Assembly: GCF_963583255.1 (NCBI RefSeq)
Contig: NC_084817.1
Coordinates: 21,300,837 to 21,364,836 of the forward strand
Length of the DNA: 64,000 nucleotides
Direction: 5' to 3'
From: Pyrus communis
Lineage: Eukaryota; Streptophyta; Magnoliopsida; Rosales; Rosaceae
A model generated the notes under the pieces. The model did not search any database. It saw only the letters and a list, made by a program, of their open reading frames with translations, and was not told the DNA's origin. The translations under genes were made by a program, and so were the position numbers. Shown in pieces: positions 45,844-58,310 of the stretch (the first letter of the stretch is position 1; each line of letters begins with the position of its first letter).

Positions 45844-47817
45844 CATTAGTCCGAGAGCAAAGGATCCAACCTTCGGTGAATATAAAGGATGAAATTTTGA
45901 CAAGTAAGATCCAGCTTGTTACCTTATCCTCTTTGAATTTTACTGATGGCTATATCGTATTGTTTAGCAATATATAATTAATTTGATCTTGTCCGGTCTT
46001 GAGGCTAAGAGATAAAACAGTCGTTGCCCTTTAATTCGATTAATTTACTTTTTATCACGTATAGGTCTTTATATTAACTTTTTGGTTGGTGCTATATTGC
46101 CTTGCCTTCAGTTACACCAATATAATTTAATTGCACCGTTTCTTGTAGAGATTTGAATAAGGAATGTTTTTGGCATCTGATATAATTTATTTTGTATCAG
46201 TTTTGATCCAAGTGATATTAGCATGCAATTTAACTCAGCTTTAATTTTTATATAGTTTCCAATAACAACGGTTATATTTGTCTAAATTGTCCAACCTACT
46301 AGATTAGATTCCAATCTTAAAAGAAAGGTTCTCAGATAACTACATATCTTTTTTATAATATTCCAATTTGTGGAGTTTTCTTCTGCACTCTACTTGTGAA
46401 TTATATAACTTGAATGACATCCCAGATTTTGTAAGTTATCTCGAAGAGTCTCCTAGCTCTTACTCTGACAACTCAGAAGTACAAGATTATATTACTTAAT
46501 TTTATTATTGATTATTTCAGTCAATTACTTCTCTCAAATTCAACTTCAGTCATATGAAGAACTGCAAATAAATGAATTAATATTTTTCTTTTTCCTGTTG
46601 TGAAAGCAAGTGATTCTTATTGTGCATGAGTTGAGTTCTCTTAAAAGACTAACAACTATGTCAGCATGGAAAGTTTTTATGCAAATGAAAGTTTTTATGC
46701 TAATTTTTCAGGTCTTTTCTAGAATACCATTCAAATTGTGGTGGTGGAGAGCCCTTGTACGGAAAAGTCTTTTGCAGGTGTCGACATACATGGAATGTGG
46801 GGATAAAGCTAAGAAGGTAGCCAGACAATAACATATGTGACTGTGAATTCATATGTGATGAAACACTTAATTGGAGTACATTCAAAAGTCTTAGAGAGCC
46901 ATATATTTCGCGTGCAAATATATGAGAGGTACTCTTTATTGATAGATAATGTATGGTGAGTTTTATCTTTCATGTATGATGATAATATTATTTCAACTAT
47001 GATACTTACTTTTTTTTTTTTTGAAGAAGAAGAAGAACACTATGATACTTACTTTGATATGTTGAGAAGCGATGTCTACAGCTATCCTAATTAGACATGC
47101 AGGCCCAATATGAAATCCAGTTGGTAGTCTTAAAGAAAACTTAACATTGGATGGCAAATGTTTTTAATCCTTTTATGTGGAAGAGATCAGTTTATCTGTG
47201 TTTATATGTGGCGATAGCCTAGCTAAGAGAGTTTGAGCTGAATTTAAATTTATCTAGCATATATGCATCTGACATAATATTTTGAGACACATTCTGAAAT
47301 CAATTTTGTTCTCACCAATTATGGTATGGAAATTATATGACCATTATGATATTAACACTCAGCTGGTGAGATATAAAGGATTTGAACAGCTATAACAAAA
47401 AGTTCCATGGACCATTGCAAAGGCATATTTTGAGTGCTAAATATTTTGAAGTACTATATAGTATATATTAATATGAATGAGCAGTAATTTTTATTAGACA
47501 GCTTATGGTAATGTTGTAAGTGCAAATGCCATATTATGTTGAAATGTCATTGGCAAAAATATCTTAAATAGATATGCATGTTCACTTTGGATTGAAACAT
47601 GAGTTGACACTAGTTGGAAAAGATATTTGTTTGAGGCTTAACAATCTCTTTGTTATATCCCATTTTATATGGAAGAGACCAACTTTGTTTGAGTATATTA
47701 TTGTGATATCCCACTATCTGTGGAAGAGACTAGTTCGTTCATTGTGTGTGATATCATAGATATGAGGGCATTAAGCTAAATGACATATGTATTTGATATA
47801 ATTGTTTTGAGGTAAAA

Positions 47818-47915
47818 AATGGATCTAGCTAATCCTCTGACAAATCCACTAAGCTAGATGCTTGTGATGATTATTAAATCGAGGGGGATGAAACTTATGC
47901 CTATAACATCGATCA
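47818..47915 (+). pseudogene. Remnant of copia polyprotein, RNase H C-terminus
   Basis: Reading from the ATG near 47819, the frame resembles the widely conserved DLADPLTKPL..SRGMGLxPI ending of copia polyproteins, with an early stop. This is the only recognisable retroelement coding trace in the interior. Confidence 0.6.
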
Positions 47916-48671
47916 AGAGTGATGGTAACCCTACCTATGTGAACGGAGATCCCAAGAATTAGGTTCATATGGGTAAGAACAAGTCACTTGTTGATCGGGC
48001 GTGCACTATCGTTTATATCGAATGTTATTATGAACGAGAGTATATCCTTATGGTGTAGATAGTGCTCTTACTGCAACGTGTGAAGTTGAATTTATGTTCT
48101 TAATGAATATCATAGCCTATATATAGGTGGTGTGCTTGACTGCAGTGCACACTTAATGGTTTCACCTATTTGAGTGTGGGAATGGGGCCGCTTCCTATGA
48201 GAGCTTAGGCAGGTTATCTAGAGCACTCATGAATATCCAGGTGGGCGCATGGCCTATTTGTGCCAACCCGCTAGAACAAGCTCGATTTTGAGGTTCAATA
48301 TGGATGGTTAGTCCTATGATTCACACAAAGAAATCTTGGTTCATAGAAAATTAAATTTTCACCAAATTTCTGTGAGTTATGTATGACTAGCTCGTCCTAA
48401 GGCTGGTTCATAGTCCAAAAGACACCAGTTTTGATGCGTTGGATTCTCACTTTCCTTTGGTACTTCCTTGTCCTTTCATTATACTTCTGTTTCTCTAATT
48501 CCCTTCTTCTTGTGAGTCGATTTGTATTTTGAAATATGTGAGGGATTGCTGGAATTTAAATTGGGTATTTCAAAATACAATTCTTCAGTGGTCACTTTAA
48601 TACTATTCAATTTGTTTTTAAATTCCTAATTTCAGTTTTGATTTGTAAAACTGAAAAATGATGCATTATAA

Positions 48672-50432
48672 GAGCAACTCCAGCGTTGGAGCCCTCCCCC
48701 CTGGCAATACACTATTCAATCCACCTAATAAACAGTAATTGCCCTTAATGAACAGTAAGTAGCCCTGGCAATAGAATTTGCATCTCCACCGTTACACTTC
48801 AATAGCCCTGGCAATAGGCAATAAAATATTAGTATTTTTTTTATTTATAAAATAATACAAAATAATTTTAATTGTAATATCGGATAAGATTTTTAATCGT
48901 TCTCGTTGCGCCACGTGTCATTATCCGAAGTATTATTAAATAATACAAAATATTACAAAATAATACAATTATTGGTGATGGATTTCTGATAAGATTATTA
49001 ACCAATCACGTCGCGCCATGTGTCATAATCGGTTCACAATCTTTGAGGATAGATTTCCATCAGATTTTTAACGAATGACGGCATGTCACGTATCATAATC
49101 TGTTTACAATCTTTGAGGATAGATTTCCATCAGATTTGTAACGAATGACGGGATGCCACGTGGCATTATGCACAACCTAATCCTTTCTGAATCCTCTATA
49201 TAATCCACCATCCATCCTCACAAATCTCACACCAAAATTCTCAAGCTCTCTATCATTATTCATAGTTTCTGCTTCCTTATTCACAAAAATCTGTATCATT
49301 ATTCATAGTTTCTGTTTCTTTCTTTCAATGTCTTCTTCTTCTTCCTCAAGGATGATGTGGGAATTCAATCAGGAAGAGGAAGAATTGTTTAACGAATCAG
49401 AAGCAACATTCAATCACCAAGGGGTAAGAAAATGAGAGGGAAGAGGATGAGGAGCGTCAAATGAGAGATGACAAAGTAAGAAGGGGCAGAGCCTCACATT
49501 CCTGTCGATTCTTTGGTTCTTTTCCCACCAATTTTCCCAAGAAAATTGGTATGAATAAGACTCCACATTTCTCGCAACTGCATCTCATTACCCGTAAGCG
49601 AACTATGAGTAACTTCAACCCAGCTAGTACACAACGTAACATCTTCAATAAGCGACCAATTCGTACCTGCACCAGTGGTCATTTTGTTGAAAAAAAATGG
49701 ATTCAAACTTTGAGACAAAGAAAGGAATGTGATTGAAAGTAGTTGAGAAAATATGAAATTGTTGTGTAAGGTAGATGATAATGAGAAGGTATTTATAGAA
49801 AAGTAAAAACAATTTTTTTTACAATTTTTTTTCAGATTTTTCAGATATTTTTTTGAATTTTTTTGAATTTTTTATTCAATTAATTAATCTCTGCCGTTGG
49901 ATATAAAAAAATTTGAATTCCAACGCTCCAGATTGTGCCACGTGTCACAACGGTAACTTTTCAAATTTTTAAAACTATTTTTTCATTTATTTTTTCATTT
50001 TAATATCCACCGTTGATCTCAGATCGAACGGTGGATATTAAATCTGACTTTTTTTTTTTTTTTTACCGTTGAGATCTAACGGTCCACATTAAGTGACCGT
50101 TAAGATCTAACGCACCGTGGGAAGCCACATGGCTTCCCAACGGTAACTGACACAACCCTTTTTTTTTCTGATTTTTGTGTCGGGACGCGCCCCCACGCGT
50201 GGGTAGGGTGCACGCGCCTGACACAAAAAAAATTAAATAATGCGCTGACGCCACCCTGGCGTCAGCCTTGCGTCATCCCCACCTCGGGCTCAAGGGCTGG
50301 CAATCCCTCACGGGCCCTTTGCTCGGGCCTCCCCCTTCCACCGGGCTTCCTCACGCTGGAGGCCTGCCACCGGCCCTCGGGCCTTTGTTTTGGACACTGT
50401 CCCCCGAGCAATTTGCTACGGTGGGAATGCTC
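48672..50432. mobile_element. PIF/Harbinger-type element inserted in the copia 3' LTR
   Basis: A 1,761-bp insertion with ends GAGCAACTCCAGCG and GTGGGAATGCTC, loosely inverted, flanked by the 3-bp duplication TAA (48669-48671 and 50433-50435). The corresponding site in the 5' LTR (ATGCATTATAACGTTGAGG, 44741-44759) is uninterrupted and restores exactly with one TAA. TAA/TTA duplications and GAGCA.. ends are typical of PIF/Harbinger. A short frame at about 49328-49435 (SSSSSRMMWEFNQEEEEE) resembles the N-terminus seen in plant Harbinger transposase genes, but the catalytic part is missing, so it is non-autonomous. The right third is GC-rich. Confidence 0.85.
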
Positions 50433-50545
50433 TAACGTTGAGGTATAATGAATGGTTTTGAATTACAATTGATGGACTTTGAATTACAATTGTGATGCTG
50501 CCTAATCAATCATCTTTTTAATCCTCCAAAGTCCTTTTGTATTTT

Positions 50546-50546
50546 G

Positions 50547-50580
<34 letters not shown>
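50546..50580. repeat. (AT)n microsatellite in the copia 3' LTR
   Basis: TA dinucleotide run matching a longer one in the 5' LTR (about 44870-44901). Confidence 0.85.
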
Positions 50581-50581
<1 letters not shown>

Positions 50582-51491
50582 TTCTATCTTTTTCCCTGGA
50601 GTAGATTTTGGCAATTGAATTTCAAATTCTTTCTTACAAATTCCACTAGTTGAAATGAATCTCATCGTCCTCTCTTCTTTTAATTTCATGTATTCTCTAA
50701 AATGCTATTATAATTTCCACCTCATATATGCCAAAGGAAAGAATTGAGTTGTTCACTCGATTCGAGTATTGCAAGTGTACGCTTACAAGGATCATAGGTT
50801 GTTGTATCCTAGAGAGTAGGGCGTCATAACCTGCTACACCGATACATTGTCTTAGAGGGGCGAAATCTACTCTTAATGACAGTGACTACACACCTCAACC
50901 TAAAATCTCGTTCTAATCAAGGATCGGTGAAAAGCGTTATCTACCTATAAAGATAAGTATTTTGTTGTTAATATATTAGTTTTATCTATTTTATTATTTC
51001 GATGTGAAATAAAATTTACTAATATTTATCTTATATGATTTGTTGTAGGAGAAGTCGCATCCATATCGCCAATATTTCCAACATTCTCTACATTCCAAAA
51101 TGTGAATACACCCTCCAAAGTCCACAGCAACACCAATTCTATATTGCTTCATATTCCATCCTATAGAAAATGATTACATTGCAAACAAATGAGAGAGAAT
51201 TGACCATCAAAATCAGACTTTATTCTATCCTATAAGATATAAAGATTATGAAGAATATTAATTTTCTCAACGCAGTAGGACGCGGCTTGCCGCAGCATGA
51301 AAATGATCTTCTAATTAGACGTGTGTGGTCATTTGAAGGCCTTAATTACAACTCTGATTATCTCAATTTTCAATTTAATTACTTGCTTCAACTAATTTAA
51401 TTAGCCACTCAAGCATGAGCATCTGCATCACTCTTTAGAAGTGGTTGTCAATTTGTCACACACCAAACAGAAAAGCATGTCCAATACATTA

Positions 51492-51672
51492 TATATAGGT
51501 AATGCTAGATAAACTAAAATTTTAAATTAAATTTATAAACTAAATGATGTGTCATCAATAAGAAATAAGCACGTTAATAAACACTTAAATAATAATTAAT
51601 CTAATCATTAACAACACATCAACACTTAAGTAATATAATTCAATCATCTCCTTAGCATTATCCTTATATATT
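51492..51672. mobile_element. Palindromic MITE (TATATAGGTAATGCTAG ends)
   Basis: Ends TATATAGGTAATGCTAGA and CCTTAGCATTATCCTTATATA are inverted. The AT-rich interior with AAACTAAATGATGTGTCATC resembles sequence at about 54.50-54.63 kb. Confidence 0.6.
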
Positions 51673-51679
51673 TTGTTGG

Positions 51680-54150
51680 AGAACCTTAGCATGTCCAATA
51701 CTTGGAAGTTGTAACTAAAGCATGCGGTTGTTATTGTGCGCTCATGATTCAGGCGCACGTTAGCGTCTCCACCAGAAGAAAAATAGACAAGTATCGGCCA
51801 TGAAAAGCAAAAGCAGCTTGTTAGGCATTGCCAACTCAGGTTTTGCTGAAATTCCCAACTGTAAAAGCTTTATCGAGAGTGGGGGACCGGGGGTATCTAA
51901 GTATCTTTGCTTTGCGGATCATCATTGAGCACTCGTATGAATGAAATGGTCCTTTATATCCCAACTGGGATTCCCATCAGCCATGATTATTCATTTGGGT
52001 TGTGGTGGTTGTTGTTGTTGAAGAGGCCTTTTGATTGGGTTTTTGCACTAAATTAATAGCTGCCCCATTTGAGTCGAGCATGCATGCATGCTACATGGCA
52101 CCTCTAATTACACACAGATATATATGCCTCTGTGTGTTTGTGACCACACAAAGTGAATGTTTTGACAAAAGAAAGGTGCACATTTTAGTTGCTAAACATC
52201 ATATCTTGAAAAGTATGAGGCACTTTAGTTTATATACATACCTAACCTAGCTAGCTTCCGCCTTCATACGTTCAATTGAAGCTCTTCGAAATTCCTCATT
52301 TGACTTGGCTAACGCTTCCTGAGATAGTTAACGGATAAGATGTTGTTTGAGTTATAATAAAAATAAGGCCTGCTATGGTCTATCTATTTTTATGTACGCA
52401 AAAGTCACACGATTCCGACCCACCAACTTTGAAGTCCAAATCAGGGATTGGATGACCATCTCATTTCTATCTAACATGTCCGAGGGTTATACACGGTTCT
52501 CTCCGAGGCACGTTTAACACGCGTCATCTCGCCCTCATAAATGCATACGCGTCATCTGACACGCTGAGGTCACTACCAAGATCGTGCTAACCTCCTCAAG
52601 ATAAAACTGAAGGTCACCAACTAGGAATTACAATCACTATTAGTGCCAAATAATCGATCTACTCCAGCTCTAGCCCATTGGTATGATCAAGGTTGCTCCA
52701 TCTCCCCTGCCTTTAAATAGAGCCATAAGCCTTCAAGATCAGAACCTTCATCAAATTCAATCATTACAATTAAACAAAATCCTTGAGTGATCCTTCAATC
52801 AACCCAACTACTTTTTAGCACAAACTCAATTGCTCTTTAGCCAAAACTCACTTAGCTCTTTAGCTACAATCTCAAAGCCTTCATTTGAAGAAAATACTGC
52901 CTACCATCATGGAGATCTAAAACTTTTATAGCTCTGCCATGGTATGATTTGGTTGATGTACAATTCCAACCACCATCACTTTCTCGATGAGATAAATGTT
53001 TTGTACTAAGCTCAAACTGAAACTAGTGATTTTGGCGGGCTCCTTTAGCATTATCTTACCCTTCGTGGCGTAAATCTTGCTAGACTTTTACTATTTTCAT
53101 TACATTTCAAGTTATGAAGCTCGGCCCATCGACCTAGATTTTACTTTTGTGAACATTTGTAATCTTGACTCCATCATGAGATGAATATATTCTTTTGTCA
53201 TTGAGTTTCTATTTTTCTTTTATTTACTTTTTTGGCAAGTATACATAGAGTTACACTGAAATTTTTGTCCTTATTCGCTAGAGGCACATAAAAAAACCTA
53301 ACAAAACCAAAATCGCACTTAGTGCACAATCATTTGATTAAGAACTTAGATTAATGCACATCTTTAACATGCACTCAAACACACTGTTTATTGGCAGCTT
53401 CCAACAGTGGCAAGCTTGTATAGACATAAATTAACCACATCTAATAGGAGAAGGACACATGGATTATATGCTAAATATGACGGCTTTGCCCTTGACATTA
53501 TGAGTAGACCCCCAAATTACCTTAAGGAAAATAAGACATAGTCTGCCCTGAGGTAATGGGCCTTTAAGCCATAACAGACTATGGCCTCTCTGAGCCGCCT
53601 ATGGTACAAGTCATGAGCTCTCCGAGTATGATATAGGCTCTCTGAGCTGCCCATAATAGGTTCTGCCACCGGGTCATACCCGGTCCAATGATGGTAGATC
53701 ACCAACTCTCCGGAGCCTCCCTTTAGACCAAAAGCGACACTCAAGATACATGCATGTTGAACTCAGTCCAAACTCCTTCCAAGTTTTGACACCAACAAAT
53801 GCCATGTTGTGTTCTTTTGCAAAGATTAAATCAATAATTTGCTTTATGATTATTTTCTGCTAATTACTGAAAGGAAGCACATTTAAGACTTAAAAAAAAT
53901 TATCAAGGTATGCATACTATATGCATTGATTTTGGATGTTTATAATTTTGTAGCCAATTAAATACGTTTTCTATATTTTCAGTTAAAATTGAAAACATCA
54001 CTTATTAAACAACCTCGCAAATTCTCACATTATAGAAATGCACAATTCTATTTGTCGGTGTTTTTTTTCTTTTTCCTTTCTAAAACTATCCTTCAAAAAT
54101 CATTCTTTAAGACAATACCGGACAGACCATATAAAGTCAAGGTGAAATAT
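51680..54150. other. Gene-free spacer; possible LTR fragment at 52.4-53.3 kb
   Basis: The part around 52.4-53.3 kb is less AT-rich, has a promoter-like CTTTAAATAGAGCC (about 52713) and an LTR-like ending GCACATAAAAAAACCTAACA. I could not pair termini or a target duplication, so it is only a candidate solo LTR. No host gene is visible. Confidence 0.3.
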
Positions 54151-54157
54151 TTTGTGG

Positions 54158-54290
54158 TCACGAAGTACTATAGTATAATGGTATTTATTTTCACTTGTAA
54201 GTGAAAGGTCTTAAGTTTAAATCTCAAGAATGATAAGTTTGTAACTAATTTGTTCATGCACCCTCTTATATTGTTGTATAAAAAAAAAAG
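54158..54290 (+). repeat. Degenerate SINE, family 1
   Basis: Retains AAGTACTATAGTATAATGGT, TTCACTTGTAAGTGAAAGGTC and an A-rich end; the B-box is decayed (GTTTAAATCTC). Confidence 0.5.
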
Positions 54291-55593
54291 GTTAAAAAAA
54301 GGTAAAGGAGAAAAAAAGCAGTAAAATAAAAAAAAAATTGTTAAAAGTTTAGGTTTTATGTATCCGCTTGGTACCTTAACCAATTGGATTTAGAGTAAGA
54401 GAAGTCTCAACAAAGAATGAGCCTATGTGAATAGGCTAATAAGTGTACACAAAGAACAAGCCTATGTGAATAGGGTAATTTTAGGATTGGTGACAAAATT
54501 TCTAAATTAAATTTTGTAAACTAAATAATGTGGATGTTCATGATTGAATTATTACTTGAGTGTAATTAAGGTACTTATTTTCTAGTATTGCACGTCTTTT
54601 AGTTTATGAATTTAGTTAAAAATTTGGCTTCCTTCACATTATTCATGTGGATATTGTAAGACAAATTACAATGGTGCACTCTCTTGGTGCCGTTTATCTA
54701 CTTTTTTGGGTGTGAGTTCCCCTAACACAATTTTGAAATTGCTGTAATTCCAACTTATCCACCTCCATCCAGTTAGGAATATTTGAGGATTATTATTACT
54801 GATCTGTGCCACTTAGACAATGATCCATATAAAAATTCACTCGTTAAAATTATTTATCCTTTTGTATTCATGCGTAGACAGTAGAATATTCATAGATTTT
54901 GATTGGCCTAAAATGGTCACTTGAAAAAGGGTGGTTTTGCCATTATGTGCTGCTTATTTTCTTCCAACAACTGTTTCATTGCCTTAATTACTAATTAAGG
55001 CACATATACTCTTTGCCAATTAGCTGGAATGATCAAGTTTTGATACTAGTAGAAATTATCAATCGTTATCATGTCATCGTTATTGTGCGGTTGTTATGTC
55101 ATCGTTATGTAATATAATTTGTATGCTATTATTACTAAATACTGATCATTTCAGCCATCAAATATCAAAAATTGATCATACCAACTAATTGCCTTATGCT
55201 CTTTTCCCTTTGCATGATGAGGAAAGAGTAAAATTATATCCCAATTCCATACACTGGTATGCACAAAGAGGTACAAAATTATTACCATACCGAATATATA
55301 CTTACTGTTGAATTTACTAAATTCTTTCTTTTATTTGAATTCTAGTAATTGAAAACAGTAAAAAAAAAAAAAAAAACACCCAAAAACCAACTGGCAGAAT
55401 CAGACCAGCTGATGCTTAAGCAGTAGGTGTGGTTAGTCCATTATTTATTAACTTGACTGTATCTTAATATTTAGTTTATAGCTAGTGTATCAGCATATTT
55501 AGTGCAAATATTTTGTTATTAATTATTAGCTATTTCAATTCCCATAAAATAGAACAGATTGTGCGACAATACGTAGTATAATTTAGACTCCTA

Positions 55594-55901
55594 AGCCTCG
55601 TTTGATGTTTAGGATTTGTTTGGCTTGGACAATTCACTTAATTCTATGAATGTTGATATAAATATGGATGCCAACTTGTATACGTTGTTCAAGTGAAGGT
55701 AAAAGATGAAATCATGAAGAAAATTTATCTAATTCACACAAAAATAGTAGGATTAATTGAGAGGGACAAATTTTCTTCATGACTTCATGTTTTACCTTCA
55801 CTTGAACAAAATATGAAAATTGACGTCCATATTTCTATTCAACATTCACTCAATCTGGTAAGTTGTCCAAAAACAACTAATCCTAAGCATCAAACAAGCC
55901 C
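55594..55901. mobile_element. Palindromic MITE, about 307 bp
   Basis: GCCTCGTTTGATGTTTAGGA on the left and TCCTAAGCATCAAACAAGCC on the right are inverted; further in, TTCACTTGTTCAAGTGAAG-like blocks (GTTCAAGTGAAGGTAAAAGA and TTTTACCTTCACTTGAAC) pair. Target duplication not resolved. Confidence 0.7.
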
Positions 55902-56437
55902 AAAGATACTAAACTCTCCATGAACAAATGTTTATATAAGATCGAATCAATCCCTCGATCAATTTAGTGCAATAGGTATTCAATTATGAAAATGGCTATT
56001 ACATTGAGGCAAGGGTCATTCTATGCCCGTATTATCTTTTATGAGGTGTGACATCGACATATCTTTTTTTACTTTTCACACATCCTTCTAATTTTTGACA
56101 GTCGAATCTAATGAATTGAAGAATATCAAATGACATAAATTAACAAAAGGTGTGTGGATATAGCACACCCCGCATTATTTATTTATTTAAAATATAACTC
56201 TAAGAAGTCAGTAAATATACCACAACTAGCTAAAGTGTGTACATTGTTGTATTATTAATGTAATTAATATAAAGCATTAAAGCTGGCAAAAACACTGGAG
56301 ATTTTTTGGTTGAGAGTTTTGGGAGAATGTATATCATTTGACTATGGTTAGAAGTAGGCTGAATGCCTCTAGTCTTTTCAGGTCTACTAGAAACTAGTCC
56401 TATCTTTCGAAGTATAGGATACCCATCAGACTTCCAA

Positions 56438-56439
<2 letters not shown>

Positions 56440-56475
<36 letters not shown>
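56440..56475. repeat. (AAT)n microsatellite
   Basis: Trinucleotide run of about 11 units. Confidence 0.85.
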
Positions 56476-56477
<2 letters not shown>

Positions 56478-57245
56478 TAATATTAATCATATAGTGGAAT
56501 GTTTGTAAAAATTGTTCCCCTACAAAGTGTGGGATAGCTCAGGCTTCGAAAAAAAAAATGTAGTATTAAGCATATAGTGGAATGTTCTGTAAAAATTGTT
56601 CCTTACATCATTAATGAATTCCTCGCGGTATCAATAAAGAACATAACGTAATTAACCTTCTATATATGCAACTGTCAAAGTGTTCCACTTGTAAAAAGTG
56701 AGCCAGTAATAACATACACGAACCAACTAATCCAACTAGCAGAGAGCGAAGAAAATCCTCACATTAGGGAGAAAAATAGAGGAAAGACAAACTACCACAG
56801 GCCTTTGCCTTTGACTGTAGGGCTGATAGTAATCTCTCTTGGTCTGTTCCCTTCAACCACTCTCTGTTTATTCTATTTTCTATCCATCTCCATCTCCTGG
56901 GTTGTGGTCGTTCGTTGCTCTCTTGAGAAATTTTCTTTAGCAGCTATGACCTACTGCTTAACATCAAACCTTAGTGCAGCAACTGTTGTTCAAATATGAG
57001 ATCGTGATTTTTGTGCACTTGAAAAAGATTATGAGGATGAAGTTCGATCCGTAATTCATAGCACTACTTTTTGTTGATGGTTGTAAGATCATCAAAGAGT
57101 GATGCGGTCTTTTCATTGTGGTTTCTTTAACTATAGGTCTCTGACTTCTAAATTTAGTACTCGTTGATGCTATCATGCTCTTATTTGTGCTCCAGTATCC
57201 ACTAGTGGCTCTTTACCACAATAATGAAAAGCTCCAGTATCCATT

Positions 57246-57352
57246 AGTGGCCCTTTACCACAGTAGTGGAAAGGAGTCAAGCTCTTGTACAACGACGTGA
57301 GTTCGAACCTCATCGGTGACTAATATAACAAAATCTATCATTTGACAGGAAA
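57246..57352 (+). repeat. tRNA-derived SINE, family 2
   Basis: GTGGCCCTTTACCACAGTAG, then GTGAGTTCGAACCTC (B-box), and AAAATCTATCATTTGACAG with an A tail. Its head is partly duplicated upstream (from about 57192: AGCTCCAGTATCCACTAGTG repeated). It ends about 110 bp beyond the SKP1-like stop codon. A second copy is at 58.83 kb. Confidence 0.7.
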
Positions 57353-57461
57353 AAAAAATCCACTACCAGTCTTCCCCTTTTAACTTACACAAAATAAACC
57401 CTAACCCTAAATTCAACGACAACAAGAATCTGTAATTTTCTAACAATATATAATTTAATTT

Positions 57462-58034
57462 TCAGTCTTCATCGACTCCTTCAAAAGCCCATGCATACTC
57501 ATCGCGAAGCTTCCGCTCTTCCTCGGGCGTGAAATCACTCTCGACGCCGAACAACTTCCTCACGTACTCGACGCTCTTGTTCTTGATCCGATCGGCGACG
57601 CACTGGTTCAGCACCTCCAGCATTTGATCGACGTTCAAGTAATCGGCGGCCAGGGTCAGCTCCATCACGTTACCGGTGGTCTCGTCCTTGACGAAATCGT
57701 TGTTGAATTTCCTAAGCTCCTTCTTCGACACCTCCTCCTGCTCCGCCTTCCGATTCAGATCTCGACTTTTGGTGCAGAAATCGATGATCTTGACGAGCTC
57801 CCCGCTGTGGACATTCGGGACCGGCATCACCATGTCGCGTGCCACGCTCTCATCTTGGAAGAACGTCTTGACAGTCTGGAACTGCATCGCGACATTCTCG
57901 TCGATCTCGAAGATCTCGCCATCGGAGGTCTTGAGGGAGATCTTCTTGCTCTCGTAGTTTTCCGTCGCCAACTGCGCCTCTTCCTCAGTGTCAGTGGCGT
58001 CAGGAGCTTCGATATTCTCTTTCTCGGTCGACAT
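57462..58034 (-). CDS. SKP1-like protein with C-terminal extension (SSK1-like), intronless
   Basis: A 190-residue protein from the ATG at 58034; the frame is open 12 nt further, but there it reads GTG, so 58034 is the start. SKP1 is the SCF ubiquitin-ligase adaptor linking CUL1 to F-box proteins. An acidic N-terminal extension of about 30 residues precedes the Skp1 core (KKISLKTSDGEIFEIDE). The CUL1-binding BTB/POZ fold follows, then the F-box-binding part (LTLAADYLNVDQMLEVLNQCVADRIKNK, FGVESDFTPEEE). Ordinary plant SKP1 proteins end in WAFE; here WAFE (182-185) is followed by GVDED. A short tail after WAFE is the reported feature of SSK1 proteins, which join pollen S-locus F-box proteins into SCF complexes in self-incompatible species. 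SSK1 identity is therefore plausible, not proven. No introns or disruptions are seen. Confidence 0.9.
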   Translation of the reverse strand: MSTEKENIEAPDATDTEEEAQLATENYESKKISLKTSDGEIFEIDENVAMQFQTVKTFFQDESVARDMVMPVPNVHSGELVKIIDFCTKSRDLNRKAEQEEVSKKELRKFNNDFVKDETTGNVMELTLAADYLNVDQMLEVLNQCVADRIKNKSVEYVRKLFGVESDFTPEEERKLRDEYAWAFEGVDED

Positions 58035-58062
58035 GTCGATGAGCACGGTTCACGAATCTATG

Positions 58063-58103
58063 TTTAGGGTTTAGGTTGTAAAGAGAAGGGGATTATATAT
58101 ATA
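58063..58103 (-). promoter_or_regulatory. TATA box and telo-box upstream of the SKP1-like gene
   Basis: On the minus strand TATATATATAAT (58103-58092) lies about 60-70 bp upstream of the ATG, and CCTAAACCCTAAA (58075-58063) lies between it and the start. The AAACCCTAA telo-box near the start site is common in actively transcribed plant genes. Confidence 0.55.
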
Positions 58104-58310
58104 GGTGTTGTTTGGGATTTTCCGAAAGGAACTGAGGTGGGATTAATTCACTTCTAATTAGGATTAGGGAGAGTTTGTGTGTGGCTTTAATCGTTAATGT
58201 GTTAATCACACGTTTGGGATGGGAATGAGAATCCATGAAGGATTTGGAGTTCCTGCGGAAAACCAGGACTTTCACATTTGACATGTTTATATCTTTGATC
58301 ATGTTGCAAG

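Larger units (their letters stand above)
44630..51083 (+). mobile_element. Decayed Ty1/copia-type LTR retrotransposon
   Basis: The 5' LTR (44630-45454) starts TGTTGGAATTTAAATTG and ends ATATTTCCAACA; the 3' LTR (48547-51083, including a 1.76-kb insertion) starts TGCTGGAATTTAAATTG and ends identically. A purine stretch with GTGAGGGAT precedes the 3' LTR, as in copia elements. Flanks TTCTA (44625-44629) and TTCTC (51084-51088) fit a 5-bp duplication with one change. Near 47820-47915 a degenerate frame reads MDLANPLTNPLS then SRGMKLMPI, matching the C-terminal RNase H tail of copia polyproteins. The rest of the about 3.1-kb interior has many stops. The 5' LTR has a 46-bp tandem duplication (about 45085-45176) lacking in the 3' LTR. 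I found no clear primer-binding site. Confidence 0.85.

Noticed and set aside
48000..48540. Host gene in the region before the copia 3' LTR
   Set aside because: It lies inside the retrotransposon, follows the RNase H remnant and has stops in all frames.
56805..56999. Small hydrophobic 64-residue protein
   Set aside because: Isolated short frame without domain, conserved context or splice partner; not supported as a gene.
57246..57352. Possible tRNA genes (GGTTCGAA(C/T)C-type B-boxes here and at 58.88, 25.5 and 63.9 kb)
   Set aside because: No cloverleaf could be drawn, and each sits in a dispersed repeat with an A-rich tail, so they are SINE promoters.
58035..58046. Four extra N-terminal residues for the SKP1-like protein
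   Set aside because: The first codon of that longer frame is GTG; the first ATG is at 58034.
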